Under the pieces are notes generated by a model. It worked only from the letters and a program-made list of their open reading frames with translations, did no database searches and had not been told where the DNA came from. 50,555 bases of DNA from Gammaproteobacteria bacterium. GTDB lineage: Bacteria; Pseudomonadota; Gammaproteobacteria; DSM-16500. Location of the stretch: contig JABDEN010000006.1 of NCBI GenBank assembly GCA_013287025.1, positions 1-50,555 on the forward strand. The letters run 5' to 3'. A program made the translations under genes and the position numbers. Positions 19,039 through 28,621 of this stretch are shown here, piece by piece (within the stretch, counting starts at the first letter, position 1; each line of letters starts with the position of its first letter).

Positions 19039-21849
19039 TTATTGACATGCTTCGCATGTTGGATCGGTAATTAAACAAGCCTTAGGCTCGGCGGCAACAG
19101 CATTTAATGTGCCTTGATTGACCGTGGATTTTTCGGTATTAGTCGCGCCCATGCTACGTAAGTAATAAGTGGTTTTTAAACCTCTTATCCATGCATGTCG
19201 GTACAATTGATCGAGTTTTTTACCTGAAGGCTCTGCCATATAAAGATTGAGGGATTGCGCTTGATCAATCCATTTTTGGCGGCGAGATGCAGCATCTACT
19301 AACCACACTGGATCCATTTCAAATGCGGTGCGATACCGTTCACGGATTTCATTTGGAATGCGGCTGATTTTTAATACGCTGCCATTATAATATTTTAAAT
19401 CATTTACCATGACATCGTCCCATAATCCCGCCTTTTTCAAATCTTCGACGAGGTATGGATTGATCACCGTAAATTCGCCCGATAAATTCGATTTCACAAA
19501 TAAATTTTGATAAGTCGGTTCAATCGATTGTGAAACACCGCAAATATTAGCAATTGTTGCAGTCGGTGCAATGGCTAACACATTCGAATTTCGCATACCT
19601 ACTTTTTTCACACGTTCACGTAAACTAGCCCAATCTAATGTTTGGCTGCGATCTTGTTCCAATTGCGCACGATTTTTTTGTAAAATTTCAATCGAATCGA
19701 TTGGTAAAATACCTTGGCTCCACAATGAACCTTCGTAAGTGCTGTATTTTCCACGTTCTTCGGCAAGATAAGTTGAAGCTTCGATCGCATAATAACTGAT
19801 AAGTTCCATCGAACGATCCGCGAATTCCACTGCCTCATCCGACGCATATGCAATACCTAATCGATAAAGCGCATCTTGGAATGCCATCATGCCCATGCCG
19901 ATGGGGCGATGTTTCACGTTGGAGTTGTGTGCTTGCGGAACCGCATAATAATTGACATCAACGACATTATCCAACATGCGAATGGCGGTATGGATGGTGT
20001 GGCGTAATTTCGGGTGATCCAAACCTTTTTCTGTTAAATGTGCCGTTAAATTAATGCTTCCCAAATTACAAACCGCAATTTCATCTTGCGAAGTATTCAA
20101 GGTAATTTCCGTGCAAAGATTCGAGCTATGTACGACACCGGTGTGTTGTTGTGGCGAACGTAAATTGCAAACATCTTTAAAGGTAACCCAAGGATGACCC
20201 GTTTCGAATAACATGCCTAACATTTTTCGCCAGAGATTGACGGCGGGAATTTTCTTGAAATTACGAATTTTACCCGCAGCTGCTTTTGCTTCGTAGGCGA
20301 TATATTTTTCATTAAACTTTTTACCATATATATGATGTAATTCTGGCACTTCATCGGGTGAGAAGAGGGTCCATTCTTCACCTGCAATCACTCGTTCCAT
20401 GAAAAGATCTGGAATCCAATTTGCCGTATTCATATCATGTGTGCGGCGTCTTTCATCACCGGTGTTTTTGCGCAATTCTAAAAATTCTTCGATATCTTTA
20501 TGCCAGGTTTCGAGATAACCGCAAACTGCGCCCTTACGTTTGCCGCCTTGATTCACCGCAACTGCAGTTGAATTCGCAACACTCATGAATGGCACCACGC
20601 CTTGTGATTTACCATTCGTACCTTTAATGTGTGCGCCAAGTGCTCGGACATTTGTCCAATCGTTACCGATGCCACCGGCATATTTTTGCAATAACGCATT
20701 ATCTTTAATCGCGGCAAAAATCCCATCTAAATCGTCCGGGACAGTCGTTAAATAACAACTGGATAATTGTGGACGTAAAGTGCCTGCATTAAAGAGCGTC
20801 GGTGTCGAACTCATAAAATCAAAAGAGGAAAGTAAGTGATAAAATTGAATCGCATATTTATCGCGTTCACTTTCTTTTTCATTGAGCGCAAGTCCCATCG
20901 CAACGCGCATGAAAAATACTTGCGGCAATTCAAAACGCGTACCATGATGATGAATAAAATATCGATCATACAAGGTTTGTAACCCAAGATAATTAAACTG
21001 TAAATCACGAGAAGGATCGATGGCTTCTGCTAATTTTTTTAAATTGAAACTTTTTAAACTGGGGTCTAACAACTCTAATTCAATACCACGGTCAATAAAT
21101 GCGTGTAAATAAGGATGATAGATGGAACGCATTTCTTCCACAGTTGCCTTATCTTTTATTTTTAAAAAGCTTAAGGCTTCGGATCGTAAATCATCAAGCA
21201 ATAAACGCGCCGCAACATAACTGTAGTTAGGTTCTTTTTCGATTAAAACACGCGCTGACATAATCAATGCTTTGCTGACTTGATTGGCCGGAATTTTGTC
21301 AAATAAATTACGAACGGTTTCTTCGGTGATATATTTGGCAGAAACATCCTTTAATCCGAGACATGCATCGTTCACCGTTGTCGTTAAGCGGTCAATGTCC
21401 AACGGTACGACTTTTCCATCCGATAACGTGATGTGTAGCTGGGTCTTTGTGGGGGCAATTGCGGTCGAAACATTTTGCTCGCGTATTTTTCGGCGTTCTT
21501 CGCGATAGAGGACATAAGCACGTGCAACTTTGTGCTCTGCTGCGCGCATGAGGGTTAATTCCACTTGGTCTTGTATATCTTCGATGTGAATGGTTCCACC
21601 ACTTGGCATGCGGCGCGCGAAAGCTTCGCTGATTTTGGCGACATGTTTGGTGACGGTTTCGTTGATGCGCGCTGAACCTGCCGCCGTATCGCCTTCCACC
21701 GCCAAAAATGCTTTCGTCATCGCAATGGTGATTTTATTTGCATCAAAGGGAGTAAGAGTGCCGTTGCGTCTAATCACTTTTAAAGATCCTGGAGCAGTGG
21801 CAGCAATTTCAAAATGTGATGGTTTGATTAAGGTATGTTCGGTTTCCAT
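19039..21849 (-). CDS. nrdA: Ribonucleotide reductase class Ia, alpha subunit
   Basis: NrdA is the catalytic subunit for making deoxyribonucleotides. The 936-residue protein is longer than E. coli NrdA (761) because it carries two N-terminal ATP-cone domains, at about 20-125 and 135-235. The catalytic domain shows SSCYLTTVPDD, NLCTEITLN and AVCNLGSINL (the three active-site cysteines and the NxCxE motif). The paired radical-transfer tyrosines are in KTTYYLRS, and the redox cysteines in the terminal CEACQ. GGAGGA lies four bases before ATG 21849. NrdR-like sites and a DnaA box are found upstream. Confidence 0.97.
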   Translation of the reverse strand: METEHTLIKPSHFEIAATAPGSLKVIRRNGTLTPFDANKITIAMTKAFLAVEGDTAAGSARINETVTKHVAKISEAFARRMPSGGTIHIEDIQDQVELTLMRAAEHKVARAYVLYREERRKIREQNVSTAIAPTKTQLHITLSDGKVVPLDIDRLTTTVNDACLGLKDVSAKYITEETVRNLFDKIPANQVSKALIMSARVLIEKEPNYSYVAARLLLDDLRSEALSFLKIKDKATVEEMRSIYHPYLHAFIDRGIELELLDPSLKSFNLKKLAEAIDPSRDLQFNYLGLQTLYDRYFIHHHGTRFELPQVFFMRVAMGLALNEKESERDKYAIQFYHLLSSFDFMSSTPTLFNAGTLRPQLSSCYLTTVPDDLDGIFAAIKDNALLQKYAGGIGNDWTNVRALGAHIKGTNGKSQGVVPFMSVANSTAVAVNQGGKRKGAVCGYLETWHKDIEEFLELRKNTGDERRRTHDMNTANWIPDLFMERVIAGEEWTLFSPDEVPELHHIYGKKFNEKYIAYEAKAAAGKIRNFKKIPAVNLWRKMLGMLFETGHPWVTFKDVCNLRSPQQHTGVVHSSNLCTEITLNTSQDEIAVCNLGSINLTAHLTEKGLDHPKLRHTIHTAIRMLDNVVDVNYYAVPQAHNSNVKHRPIGMGMMAFQDALYRLGIAYASDEAVEFADRSMELISYYAIEASTYLAEERGKYSTYEGSLWSQGILPIDSIEILQKNRAQLEQDRSQTLDWASLRERVKKVGMRNSNVLAIAPTATIANICGVSQSIEPTYQNLFVKSNLSGEFTVINPYLVEDLKKAGLWDDVMVNDLKYYNGSVLKISRIPNEIRERYRTAFEMDPVWLVDAASRRQKWIDQAQSLNLYMAEPSGKKLDQLYRHAWIRGLKTTYYLRSMGATNTEKSTVNQGTLNAVAAEPKACLITDPTCEACQ

Positions 21850-21910
21850 GGCTCCTCCAGAGCGGTCAATAAGGATAAAAAATGTGTTTGGATGAAGGCA
21901 GCTAAGTACT

Positions 21911-21954
21911 TATACTATATAGTTTTTTTCACAAAAAATACTATATATAGATGT
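21911..21954 (-). promoter_or_regulatory. NrdR-like boxes upstream of nrdAB
   Basis: ATACTATATATAGATG (21938-21953) is close to the NrdR consensus ACACWATATATWGTGT. A second, shorter palindrome, ACTATATAGT (21914-21923), lies about 27 bases away centre to centre. Paired boxes at nrd promoters are the rule for NrdR, an ATP/dATP-sensing repressor. The first palindrome is two bases short of consensus, so the pair is likely but not certain. Confidence 0.6.
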
Positions 21955-22011
21955 TTTCCTTCGGATAAACACAACATACTGTATATTTCTCTAGAGCGCA
22001 AGAGAACAAGG

Positions 22012-22020
22012 TGTGGATAA
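22012..22020 (-). promoter_or_regulatory. DnaA box upstream of nrdAB
   Basis: On the minus strand this reads TTATCCACA, a perfect match to the DnaA box TTATNCACA. DnaA control of nrdAB is known in E. coli. The site is about 160 bases before the nrdA start, a plausible place for a regulatory site. A single 9-mer can also arise by chance. Confidence 0.5.
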
Positions 22021-22041
22021 CTTGTGGGAAATAAAAAAAAA

Positions 22042-23505
22042 TTATATACCAATGGCTCGTCGAAATCGCATCCAACAATCTGGTTTTTCTTGTTCCTTTT
22101 TTGGCTGAAAAAAAGCCGATTGCAACGTTCGGCTGGCATGATAATACTCAGCGCGAGCGCGAACCGGTTTTTCTTCAATAATGGCTTTTTGTAAAGTTTT
22201 TAAATCTTTTTCTAAAAGTGTTGGTTCGGGAAGAATAAATATGTTTGCAGAAGAGTCGAAATTTAAATTGAAGTTCATCATCAATGCAATTAATCCAAGC
22301 AATAATTCAAGCCAAGAGCCTTGAGTAGGAAGGGGGAGTATAGGATCATTATTTGCAACTGAAAAGAGATAGTTTACCATGCTAGGCGCTGCGCCTAAGT
22401 TTATGCCTATTCCAAAAAGTGTTTTAGCAGGAGAGGTTTCAAAACTTGCAGCAATCACTTCGAAAATATAAGAGGCCGTTGTGTAATAAGTAATAATATG
22501 CGAAATCGATAACCCCATTCCTGCTAATAAACGCATTCCGTCCCATATCCAATTTTTATGGCTAAAAATTTGAGGAATTTTGCTTGCTGCTTTTTCACCG
22601 AAAAGTTCTGAACCCATCATAGTGCAAATGAAGATATAAGTAGCATTTGAGAGGGATAAAAAAGATTTTTTGCATGTGGGATTCAGATTTTTTTGCTTGA
22701 TGAGATCAGTCAAGGTTTCTTCCAGTTCATCTCGATGTAAAATGACAATATTATGTTGGTTAAAAATATTAATAAGATAGGGGAGATAAGGTGTTTCCCG
22801 TAACGGACGACTAAGGTCTTCATCACGATGCAAATTTTCTCGATGTTTGCTTTTTAATTCTTTGACGAGCTGTAAAATAAAATATTCTTCCGGTGAATAA
22901 AAATAAGGCAGTTCTTCAAATTTTTGTTTCGTTCGTACGAATCGAACGGCAAAAGTGACGACAAATGAAACGATCGAGGAGGTAGTCGAGAATGGATATC
23001 GAATCCATCGATTTGAAAAGGAACTATAAGTATCCCATGCAAAAATAGCATTAATGGTGGCAGCAGTGAGAGAGAATGCCGTCGCGAGAATTATACCCCT
23101 TTTTTTATTTTTAGAAATATTCTGGGTCAAAATTTTTAGGGATAACAAGTCATTTTTCATTTTTGGCATGTAATGGAGTAGTTGCGCGTAGTTGACAAAA
23201 AATGAACAAACTCCAAAAATGCCTCCGACCGTCCAAGCCCATGGAGAGAGATTGCCAAAGGGATTTTCCATTATTTCACCCAAAGATTTCTCTTCAGAAT
23301 TCTCGAGCCGACTCATAATGATGGTGCCAACTGTAAAGCTATTTAAGCCATGCGTTAACGCGGAAATAATGGCAAAGACCTGATAGGCAATTTTATTTGG
23401 TTTAAAAAAATGTAAATAGGTATGATGATCCGCATCATCTTTTGGTTTAAATTCAGGAATATCCATATATTGGTACTTATCTTCAGAATGTTCCGATAAT
23501 GCCAT
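22042..23505 (-). CDS. Multi-pass membrane protein of unknown function
   Basis: I do not recognise this 487-residue protein. Hydrophobic helices lie near residues 36-60, 88-110, 137-157, 170-187, 285-300, 320-345, 360-380 and 395-415. A large soluble segment at about 190-280 separates two groups of helices. The N-terminal 30 and C-terminal 70 residues are charged. AAGGAA lies five bases before ATG 23505. Its 3' end lies between the nrd upstream region and the gene itself, with no operon partner. Function cannot be assigned. Confidence 0.7.
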   Translation of the reverse strand: MALSEHSEDKYQYMDIPEFKPKDDADHHTYLHFFKPNKIAYQVFAIISALTHGLNSFTVGTIIMSRLENSEEKSLGEIMENPFGNLSPWAWTVGGIFGVCSFFVNYAQLLHYMPKMKNDLLSLKILTQNISKNKKRGIILATAFSLTAATINAIFAWDTYSSFSNRWIRYPFSTTSSIVSFVVTFAVRFVRTKQKFEELPYFYSPEEYFILQLVKELKSKHRENLHRDEDLSRPLRETPYLPYLINIFNQHNIVILHRDELEETLTDLIKQKNLNPTCKKSFLSLSNATYIFICTMMGSELFGEKAASKIPQIFSHKNWIWDGMRLLAGMGLSISHIITYYTTASYIFEVIAASFETSPAKTLFGIGINLGAAPSMVNYLFSVANNDPILPLPTQGSWLELLLGLIALMMNFNLNFDSSANIFILPEPTLLEKDLKTLQKAIIEEKPVRARAEYYHASRTLQSAFFQPKKEQEKPDCWMRFRRAIGI

Positions 23506-23529
23506 ATTATTTCCTTATATTCATTAATC

Positions 23530-23563
23530 ATGTCATGGAAGCGGAAGGCATGTTGGCATGACA
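23530..23563. repeat. Half copy of the TGTCATGCCAGC palindromic repeat
   Basis: The right part, GGAAGCGGAA.GCATG.TGGCATGACA, matches the right arm of the copy at 32701-32791 with few differences. GTCATG at its left end can pair with CATGAC at its right end. It appears to be a shortened member of the family. Confidence 0.65.
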
Positions 23564-23695
23564 AAGTCTAATTACGCAACAACGCCTTTTAGAATAGGGA
23601 TAAAAAGCGTAAAATATACCTTAAGTCTTAAGTAATCCTTAAGTCTTTTGTGAAAAAAATAATTTATTCTACTTGACATGATCTGAGGATGAGGA

Positions 23696-24436
23696 ATGGG
23701 TAACGAAAAAGAGAAGCCAAAACGCGGAATTTATCTTTTGCCAAATTTGTTTACGACTGCGGCTTTGTTTGCGGGGTTTTATTCGATTGTTTCTGCGATG
23801 AGAGGCAATTTTGATATTGCGGCGATTGCCATTTTTGTTGCAATGATTCTCGATACGCTCGATGGGCGCGTTGCGAGAATGACCAATACGCAAACCGCAT
23901 TTGGTGCACAATACGACAGTTTATCTGATATGGTGGCTTTTGGTATTGCACCAGCTTTAGTTATTTATAGTTGGTCGCTTGCCAATTTAGGAAAATTAGG
24001 GTGGCTTGCCGCTTTCCTGTATGTTGCTGGGGCTGCATTACGATTAGCGCGTTTTAACACGCAAGCGAATGATGCAGACAAACGCTATTTTCAAGGCATG
24101 CCATCTCCGGCTGGCGCGGGTGTGCTTGCTGGCACCGTTTGGATCGGCGCGAGTTATGAAATCCATGGTTTATTAGTTGCGATTCCTGTGGGTGTTATTA
24201 CGGTATGCATGGCGGCTTTTATGGTAAGCACCATTCGTTATCATAGCTTTAAAAAAATTGATTTTAAGGGTAAGGTGCCTTTTGTCGTATTAATTATTCC
24301 AGTTTTAATGTTGGTTGGTATTGCAATTGATCCACCGCAAACGTTATTCGCGATCTTTTTTTTATACGCATTATCGGGCCCTGTGATGACATTGTGGCAT
24401 TTACGTAAAATCAAACGTCGTCATAAAATTCCTTAA
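23696..24436 (+). CDS. pssA: CDP-diacylglycerol--serine O-phosphatidyltransferase
   Basis: PssA joins serine to CDP-diacylglycerol to make phosphatidylserine, the precursor of phosphatidylethanolamine. The 246-residue membrane protein has the full CDP-alcohol phosphotransferase signature, DG(x2)AR(x8)G(x3)D(x3)D, as DGRVAR...G...D...D near 61-83. Several hydrophobic helices follow. It opens with a positive segment and GIYLLPNLFTTAALFAGFYS, typical of the Bacillus-type integral-membrane form. Ribosome site TGAGGA lies before ATG 23696. The gene converges on recQ with a 4-base overlap. Confidence 0.95.
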   Translation: MGNEKEKPKRGIYLLPNLFTTAALFAGFYSIVSAMRGNFDIAAIAIFVAMILDTLDGRVARMTNTQTAFGAQYDSLSDMVAFGIAPALVIYSWSLANLGKLGWLAAFLYVAGAALRLARFNTQANDADKRYFQGMPSPAGAGVLAGTVWIGASYEIHGLLVAIPVGVITVCMAAFMVSTIRYHSFKKIDFKGKVPFVVLIIPVLMLVGIAIDPPQTLFAIFFLYALSGPVMTLWHLRKIKRRHKIP

Positions 24437-25941
24437 ACGGTTTCCTGAATTGCTTCACGCCATGAAAAACGTTGCGCTGCTTGCGATGATGTTGCGGCGC
24501 ATTGACTACATTGCTGGCAGGGCGAGGTTTTTTTATCTCCTAAAGCAATTCTTAAAAATTCCATTAAACATTGATGTGATTGTTCCGCATAATATTGCAT
24601 AGCATCAAGATCTTTTAATTTAACTTGATATTGATTTTGGAAACGCGAAAGATCAGGAGAGCCTTTTTTCTTTGTTTTTTGATAAAATTGAAAACCGTGA
24701 ATATAGATTTTGTTTAAAAATTCTTGTTCCACCAATTCGCTCAAAATAACGGATAATTTTGTGGAATGCATGCCCGTTAAATGACGTAAGGTCGTCAAAT
24801 TTATACCTTCTTCTTCTCGATCTACCTCTGCAATAATCTCTTCGAAATCCTCAGGTTTAGGTAATGATTCAATAAAAAACCGTTGGATTTTTCGATCAGA
24901 ACGATCATATATCAATATTCCGTCAGCAAGCTGCCCGTCGCGACCTGCACGGCCAACTTCTTGATAATACGCCGTGATTGAACCAGGAAAATCGTAGTGA
25001 ATCACGTATCGTAAATTCGGCTTATCGATGCCCATTCCTAATGCGTTGGTTGCCGCAATAACAGGATATCGGTCATCTAAAAAATCGTTTTGAATTTTTA
25101 ATTTACTTTGAATAGAAATCCCAGCATGATAAGCAATCGCTCGAATTCCTTGCGAATTCAAATATTCAGCCACGTTTTCGGTATTTTCTCGCGTTGCGCA
25201 ATAAATTAAGCCGCTACCTTTTAACGACGTAAATAATTGGGTGAGCGTGGCTAATTTAGATTCGACCCCTTGTGTATGAATCACAGAAAGTCGAAGATTT
25301 TTTCGCTCCATACTTTCTCGATGTACGGTAAGCGTTTTACGATTTATTTTGAATTGATTTTTAATATCTTCCTCTGTTTTTTTATTGGCGGTTGCAGTTA
25401 ATGCGAGTAATTTGATATCGGCATCCTTTTTTATGATAGCTTTGATCAATTTTGTAATTTGTCGATAACTCGGACGAAAATCATGACCCCATGTAGAAAT
25501 ACAATGCGCTTCATCGACAACTAAAAGTTTAATAGGCAAGCTTAATATAAATTCAAAACGATCCACAAAATTAAGTTGTTCGGGCGCGATGAATAAAATT
25601 TTTATTTTCCCACGACGCGCTGCCTCACGTGCGTTTCTATTTTCTTCGGGAGTTTGATCAGTATTCATACTTGCCGCAGGAATATGAAAACGATTTTTTA
25701 ATTGTTGTAATTGATCGCGCATTAACGCAAGCAATGGCGAAATCACCAATGTAATGCCATCCAACAATATACTGGGTAATTGATATAGCAGCGATTTGCC
25801 ATATCCTGTCGGTTGAATGCAAAGCAATCGATTTTTTGTCATCAATGTCATCAATGCTTCCAGTTGTCCTTCACGAAAGCTCTGCATATGAAATTGATTT
25901 TGTAATGTCGATAATAATTCGTCCGCAATTTTTTGTTGCAT
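24433..25941 (-). CDS. recQ: ATP-dependent DNA helicase, RecQ family
   Basis: RecQ helicases unwind DNA 3' to 5' in recombination and replication repair. The 502-residue protein has the Walker A motif QPTGYGKS at 43-50, DEAH at 143-146, the family motif WGHDFRPSYR at 151-160, and helicase motif VI QEVGRAGRDGQ. The C-terminal region has a CQQCSQC zinc-type cluster but no HRDC domain, so it is shorter than E. coli RecQ (about 610). It may be a RecQ paralogue rather than the main enzyme; I cannot tell from this window. Confidence 0.9.
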   Translation of the reverse strand: MQQKIADELLSTLQNQFHMQSFREGQLEALMTLMTKNRLLCIQPTGYGKSLLYQLPSILLDGITLVISPLLALMRDQLQQLKNRFHIPAASMNTDQTPEENRNAREAARRGKIKILFIAPEQLNFVDRFEFILSLPIKLLVVDEAHCISTWGHDFRPSYRQITKLIKAIIKKDADIKLLALTATANKKTEEDIKNQFKINRKTLTVHRESMERKNLRLSVIHTQGVESKLATLTQLFTSLKGSGLIYCATRENTENVAEYLNSQGIRAIAYHAGISIQSKLKIQNDFLDDRYPVIAATNALGMGIDKPNLRYVIHYDFPGSITAYYQEVGRAGRDGQLADGILIYDRSDRKIQRFFIESLPKPEDFEEIIAEVDREEEGINLTTLRHLTGMHSTKLSVILSELVEQEFLNKIYIHGFQFYQKTKKKGSPDLSRFQNQYQVKLKDLDAMQYYAEQSHQCLMEFLRIALGDKKTSPCQQCSQCAATSSQAAQRFSWREAIQETV

Positions 25942-26033
25942 AGGAAGCCTTTATATTTAGGAGGGATTGAGAGAATTGTGAAGTCGGAAATTTTTAACAT
26001 AAAACAAATTCTTATGCAAGTAATTTGAAAATT

Positions 26034-26115
26034 CGTCGTCCCGCGGCTTGTCCGCGGGATCCAGAATGGACATTTCCGCTGTTACTGGATCCCGCGGACA
26101 AGCCGCGGGACGACG
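26034..26115. repeat. CGTCGTCCCGCGG palindromic repeat, second copy
   Basis: Perfect 31-bp inverted repeats (26034-26064 and 26085-26115) share their core with the inner element at 16992-17101. The 20-base loop differs from that copy and the outer 15 bases of each arm are absent. It lies between recQ and the glycosyltransferase. Confidence 0.85.
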
Positions 26116-26133
26116 GTTATGGGATTACCGAAT

Positions 26134-27795
26134 CTAGTGACTTTTCTGTTCTTCTAAAAGTCTATTACTCACTAAAATATTTTTTGAAGTTTGCCCCCAT
26201 GGATAAAAATGCAAATGTTGATAGCGTTCGGGCATGGCATGATAATCCTCAATATCCATGATGGCAAAAACACGTTGATGACTTTGCCATAAAGCATTCA
26301 ATTGACGATCATCAATCATCCAGTCATGATTTTTTTGATGTTGCATGCCAAATGCAAATAATTTTCGGCTATTTAAAATATCAACGCGCCTATCTAAATA
26401 AAACGATAAATCTTGATAGTGATGATTAAATGCAATGACCTCATCTTCTTCCTGAAGGATGGGTTTTAATATTTGTGTCAGAGGCAAAATCGTCAGTCTG
26501 TCCATCGCAGGTAATGCTTTTATCAGCAATAAACCTAACATGGCCCCCATTGCAATGGTTGAATAGATCGCGTAATCGGGTTTTTTTTTCGAGAAAAAAT
26601 ATCCCAGCAAAGATCCGACAATAATGACACTCGCGATGATATACAAGTAAAAATTAGTCAGATCACGATCGGCGACTTGCCAATATTTGGTAAATAAAAA
26701 GCAGGCCCCCGCAAGAATGAAAGAAAATATGCATAATACGATATATTCTTTTTTAAGATTTACCGCGTTTTTTACGTAATTACCGATTAATATGGCGAGG
26801 GGAGGGAATATTGGTAAAACATACGGAATTAATTTTGCTTTTGAAATCGAAAAAAATAAAAAAATAAGAATGGCGTATAAACTAAAAAAGATTTTTATTT
26901 TTTTTGCTTTGAGGTGATGAAAGCTGCGTGGAAAAGAATGGAGAAGTGCTTTGGGTAAAAAAATAATCCATGGAAACAGTCCCATGATAATGATAGGGAT
27001 GTAATACCAAAAAGGCTGTAAATGTCCAATATCACCAGAACTGAACCGTGAAAGATGATGTTCGACAAAGTAAAAATGCAAAAATTCTGGATTTTGTAAG
27101 GTGACAATCCAATGCCAAGGGACTGCAATGAGCATCACAATCGCGAAATATACGCCAATTTCTTTAAAGCGTATTAAACGCCATTCCTGAAAGAGAGTAA
27201 TCCAGACGCCAATGATCATGAGTGGCAATACAATACCCATGAGCCCTTTCATTAAAATAGCAAAACCCATCGCAATGCTTGCCATAGTAAAATAAAAAAA
27301 TCGCGTGTGTGTGTCGGTTGCACCGAGAATAAAACTAAACAATGTAAAAGCAATGAGTACGGAAATGGATAAATCCATGGTGTACATGTGCGCGAGGATA
27401 AAATACAACATACTGGTTGCAAGAATACACGCAGAAATAATACCGGTTTTGTGATCATACAATTTTTTTGCGGTAAAATAAGTAAAAATGCAACCCATTA
27501 AAGCGAGCATGGCATTCACTGATCGAAGTGACCATAGGTTACACCCGAATATTTTTGCGAAACCAACGCCAAGCCAATAGAGTAAAACGGGTTTTTCAAA
27601 AAATTTAATACCATTCAAATAAGGCGTAAAATAATCTTTTGAGACAAACATTTCACGCGCAATTTCAGCGTAATTTGCTTCATCAGGAATTGAAAGAGGT
27701 CTTGTGCCAAGCATGATAAAAAAAAGAATAGTCAAAAAAATAAAAAGAAAAAAAATATCAAATAACCGCCAGGTTTTTGGGCTGGAAGACATCAT
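26134..27795 (-). CDS. ArnT/PMT-family glycosyltransferase, membrane
   Basis: Enzymes of this family move a sugar from a polyprenyl phosphate to lipid A or protein at the periplasmic face. The 553-residue protein has about a dozen membrane helices. Its first periplasmic loop holds PDEANYAEIAREM then NGIKFFEKPVLLYWL, the catalytic acidic motif and pattern of ArnT-like proteins. I start it at ATG 27795, with AAGGAAG five bases upstream, rather than at the long upstream extension that overlaps the next gene. A TonB-type gene lies 16 bases upstream and probably shares its transcript. The acceptor is unknown; lipid A modification is a reasonable guess. Confidence 0.85.
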   Translation of the reverse strand: MMSSSPKTWRLFDIFFLFIFLTILFFIMLGTRPLSIPDEANYAEIAREMFVSKDYFTPYLNGIKFFEKPVLLYWLGVGFAKIFGCNLWSLRSVNAMLALMGCIFTYFTAKKLYDHKTGIISACILATSMLYFILAHMYTMDLSISVLIAFTLFSFILGATDTHTRFFYFTMASIAMGFAILMKGLMGIVLPLMIIGVWITLFQEWRLIRFKEIGVYFAIVMLIAVPWHWIVTLQNPEFLHFYFVEHHLSRFSSGDIGHLQPFWYYIPIIIMGLFPWIIFLPKALLHSFPRSFHHLKAKKIKIFFSLYAILIFLFFSISKAKLIPYVLPIFPPLAILIGNYVKNAVNLKKEYIVLCIFSFILAGACFLFTKYWQVADRDLTNFYLYIIASVIIVGSLLGYFFSKKKPDYAIYSTIAMGAMLGLLLIKALPAMDRLTILPLTQILKPILQEEDEVIAFNHHYQDLSFYLDRRVDILNSRKLFAFGMQHQKNHDWMIDDRQLNALWQSHQRVFAIMDIEDYHAMPERYQHLHFYPWGQTSKNILVSNRLLEEQKSH

Positions 27796-27811
27796 GTCAA
27801 CTTCCTTGTGA

Positions 27812-28447
27812 TTAAGTACGTGAACCGAAAATAATGCCAAATATAATATATTTTGGTTCTTTGAGATAGGGTCCGACATTTTTAACGGGAGAAATTTCAT
27901 GTGCGGCATTGATCGCAGCTTTATCAAGCATATCAATATGACTTGATTCGACTAAGCGGATGTCTGTCACTTTTCCATCGGGATGTACAACAAATCCAAT
28001 CACGGGTACGCCATGGATATTTAAATCAATGGCAATTTTAGGATAAACAAGATGTGCGGTTAGCGCTTTTCCTAAAATAACAATTAAAGGTTTCGCTACT
28101 CCTTTTTCACCAATCAAATGAACGGGCTCGGAACTTTGTGCAGCACTCTTTGGAACTAATTGACTTAATTCCTGTGGTGGCCTTTCCGTAATAGGTTTTT
28201 CAATGCCATCGGGTGAAGTTAACATTTTCTTTTTTTCGATCATGGGTTTATTAGGGGATTCTGAATGTGCAATGGGTGTTTCTTTTGATTCATGATATAA
28301 AAAAGAGGGAATAGTTAATTCGCGACTTTCATCATTTATTTTTTTCGGTAAAAGAAAAAGTGTGAAAATAAAAAAGATAAGTATATGAAGGAACATTGCT
28401 AACCAAAAACTATTTTTTTGTAACGTTCTTGTGATAGCTTTACCCAT
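27812..28447 (-). CDS. TonB-family protein
   Basis: TonB proteins carry energy from the inner membrane to outer-membrane receptors. The 211-residue protein has one N-terminal membrane helix (about 14-34) and a Pro/Glu/Ser-rich middle segment. The C-terminal domain, about 120-211, contains YPKIAIDLNIHGVPVIGFVV, HPDGKVTDIRLVESS and LDKAAINAA, the usual TonB C-terminal pattern (G.V...F.V...G.V....V..SSG...LD.AA). No exbB, exbD or receptor genes are nearby, so it may serve a system elsewhere. It lies just upstream of the glycosyltransferase. Confidence 0.85.
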   Translation of the reverse strand: MGKAITRTLQKNSFWLAMFLHILIFFIFTLFLLPKKINDESRELTIPSFLYHESKETPIAHSESPNKPMIEKKKMLTSPDGIEKPITERPPQELSQLVPKSAAQSSEPVHLIGEKGVAKPLIVILGKALTAHLVYPKIAIDLNIHGVPVIGFVVHPDGKVTDIRLVESSHIDMLDKAAINAAHEISPVKNVGPYLKEPKYIIFGIIFGSRT

Positions 28448-28522
28448 GATTCAGCCTATTTAAGAACAAATCTAGTATGGAATAGTGTAACATTTTTCGG
28501 GAAAAGCTGCTATCTCAAAGAG

Positions 28523-28615
28523 TTGTCATCCTGAGCGCAAGCGAAGGATCAGTTTAATTCACCACTATAATAATGTGGATCGTAAACTGATCCTTCACTT
28601 CGTTCAGGATGACAA
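28523..28615. repeat. TTGTCATCCTGA palindromic repeat, copy 1
   Basis: TTGTCATCCTGA and its complement form the ends. Inner GAAGGATCAGTTTA pairs with TAAACTGATCCTTC. The family recurs at 40243-40327, where arms of 31 bp match with a single G-U type change. Confidence 0.8.
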
Positions 28616-28621
28616 TATGCA

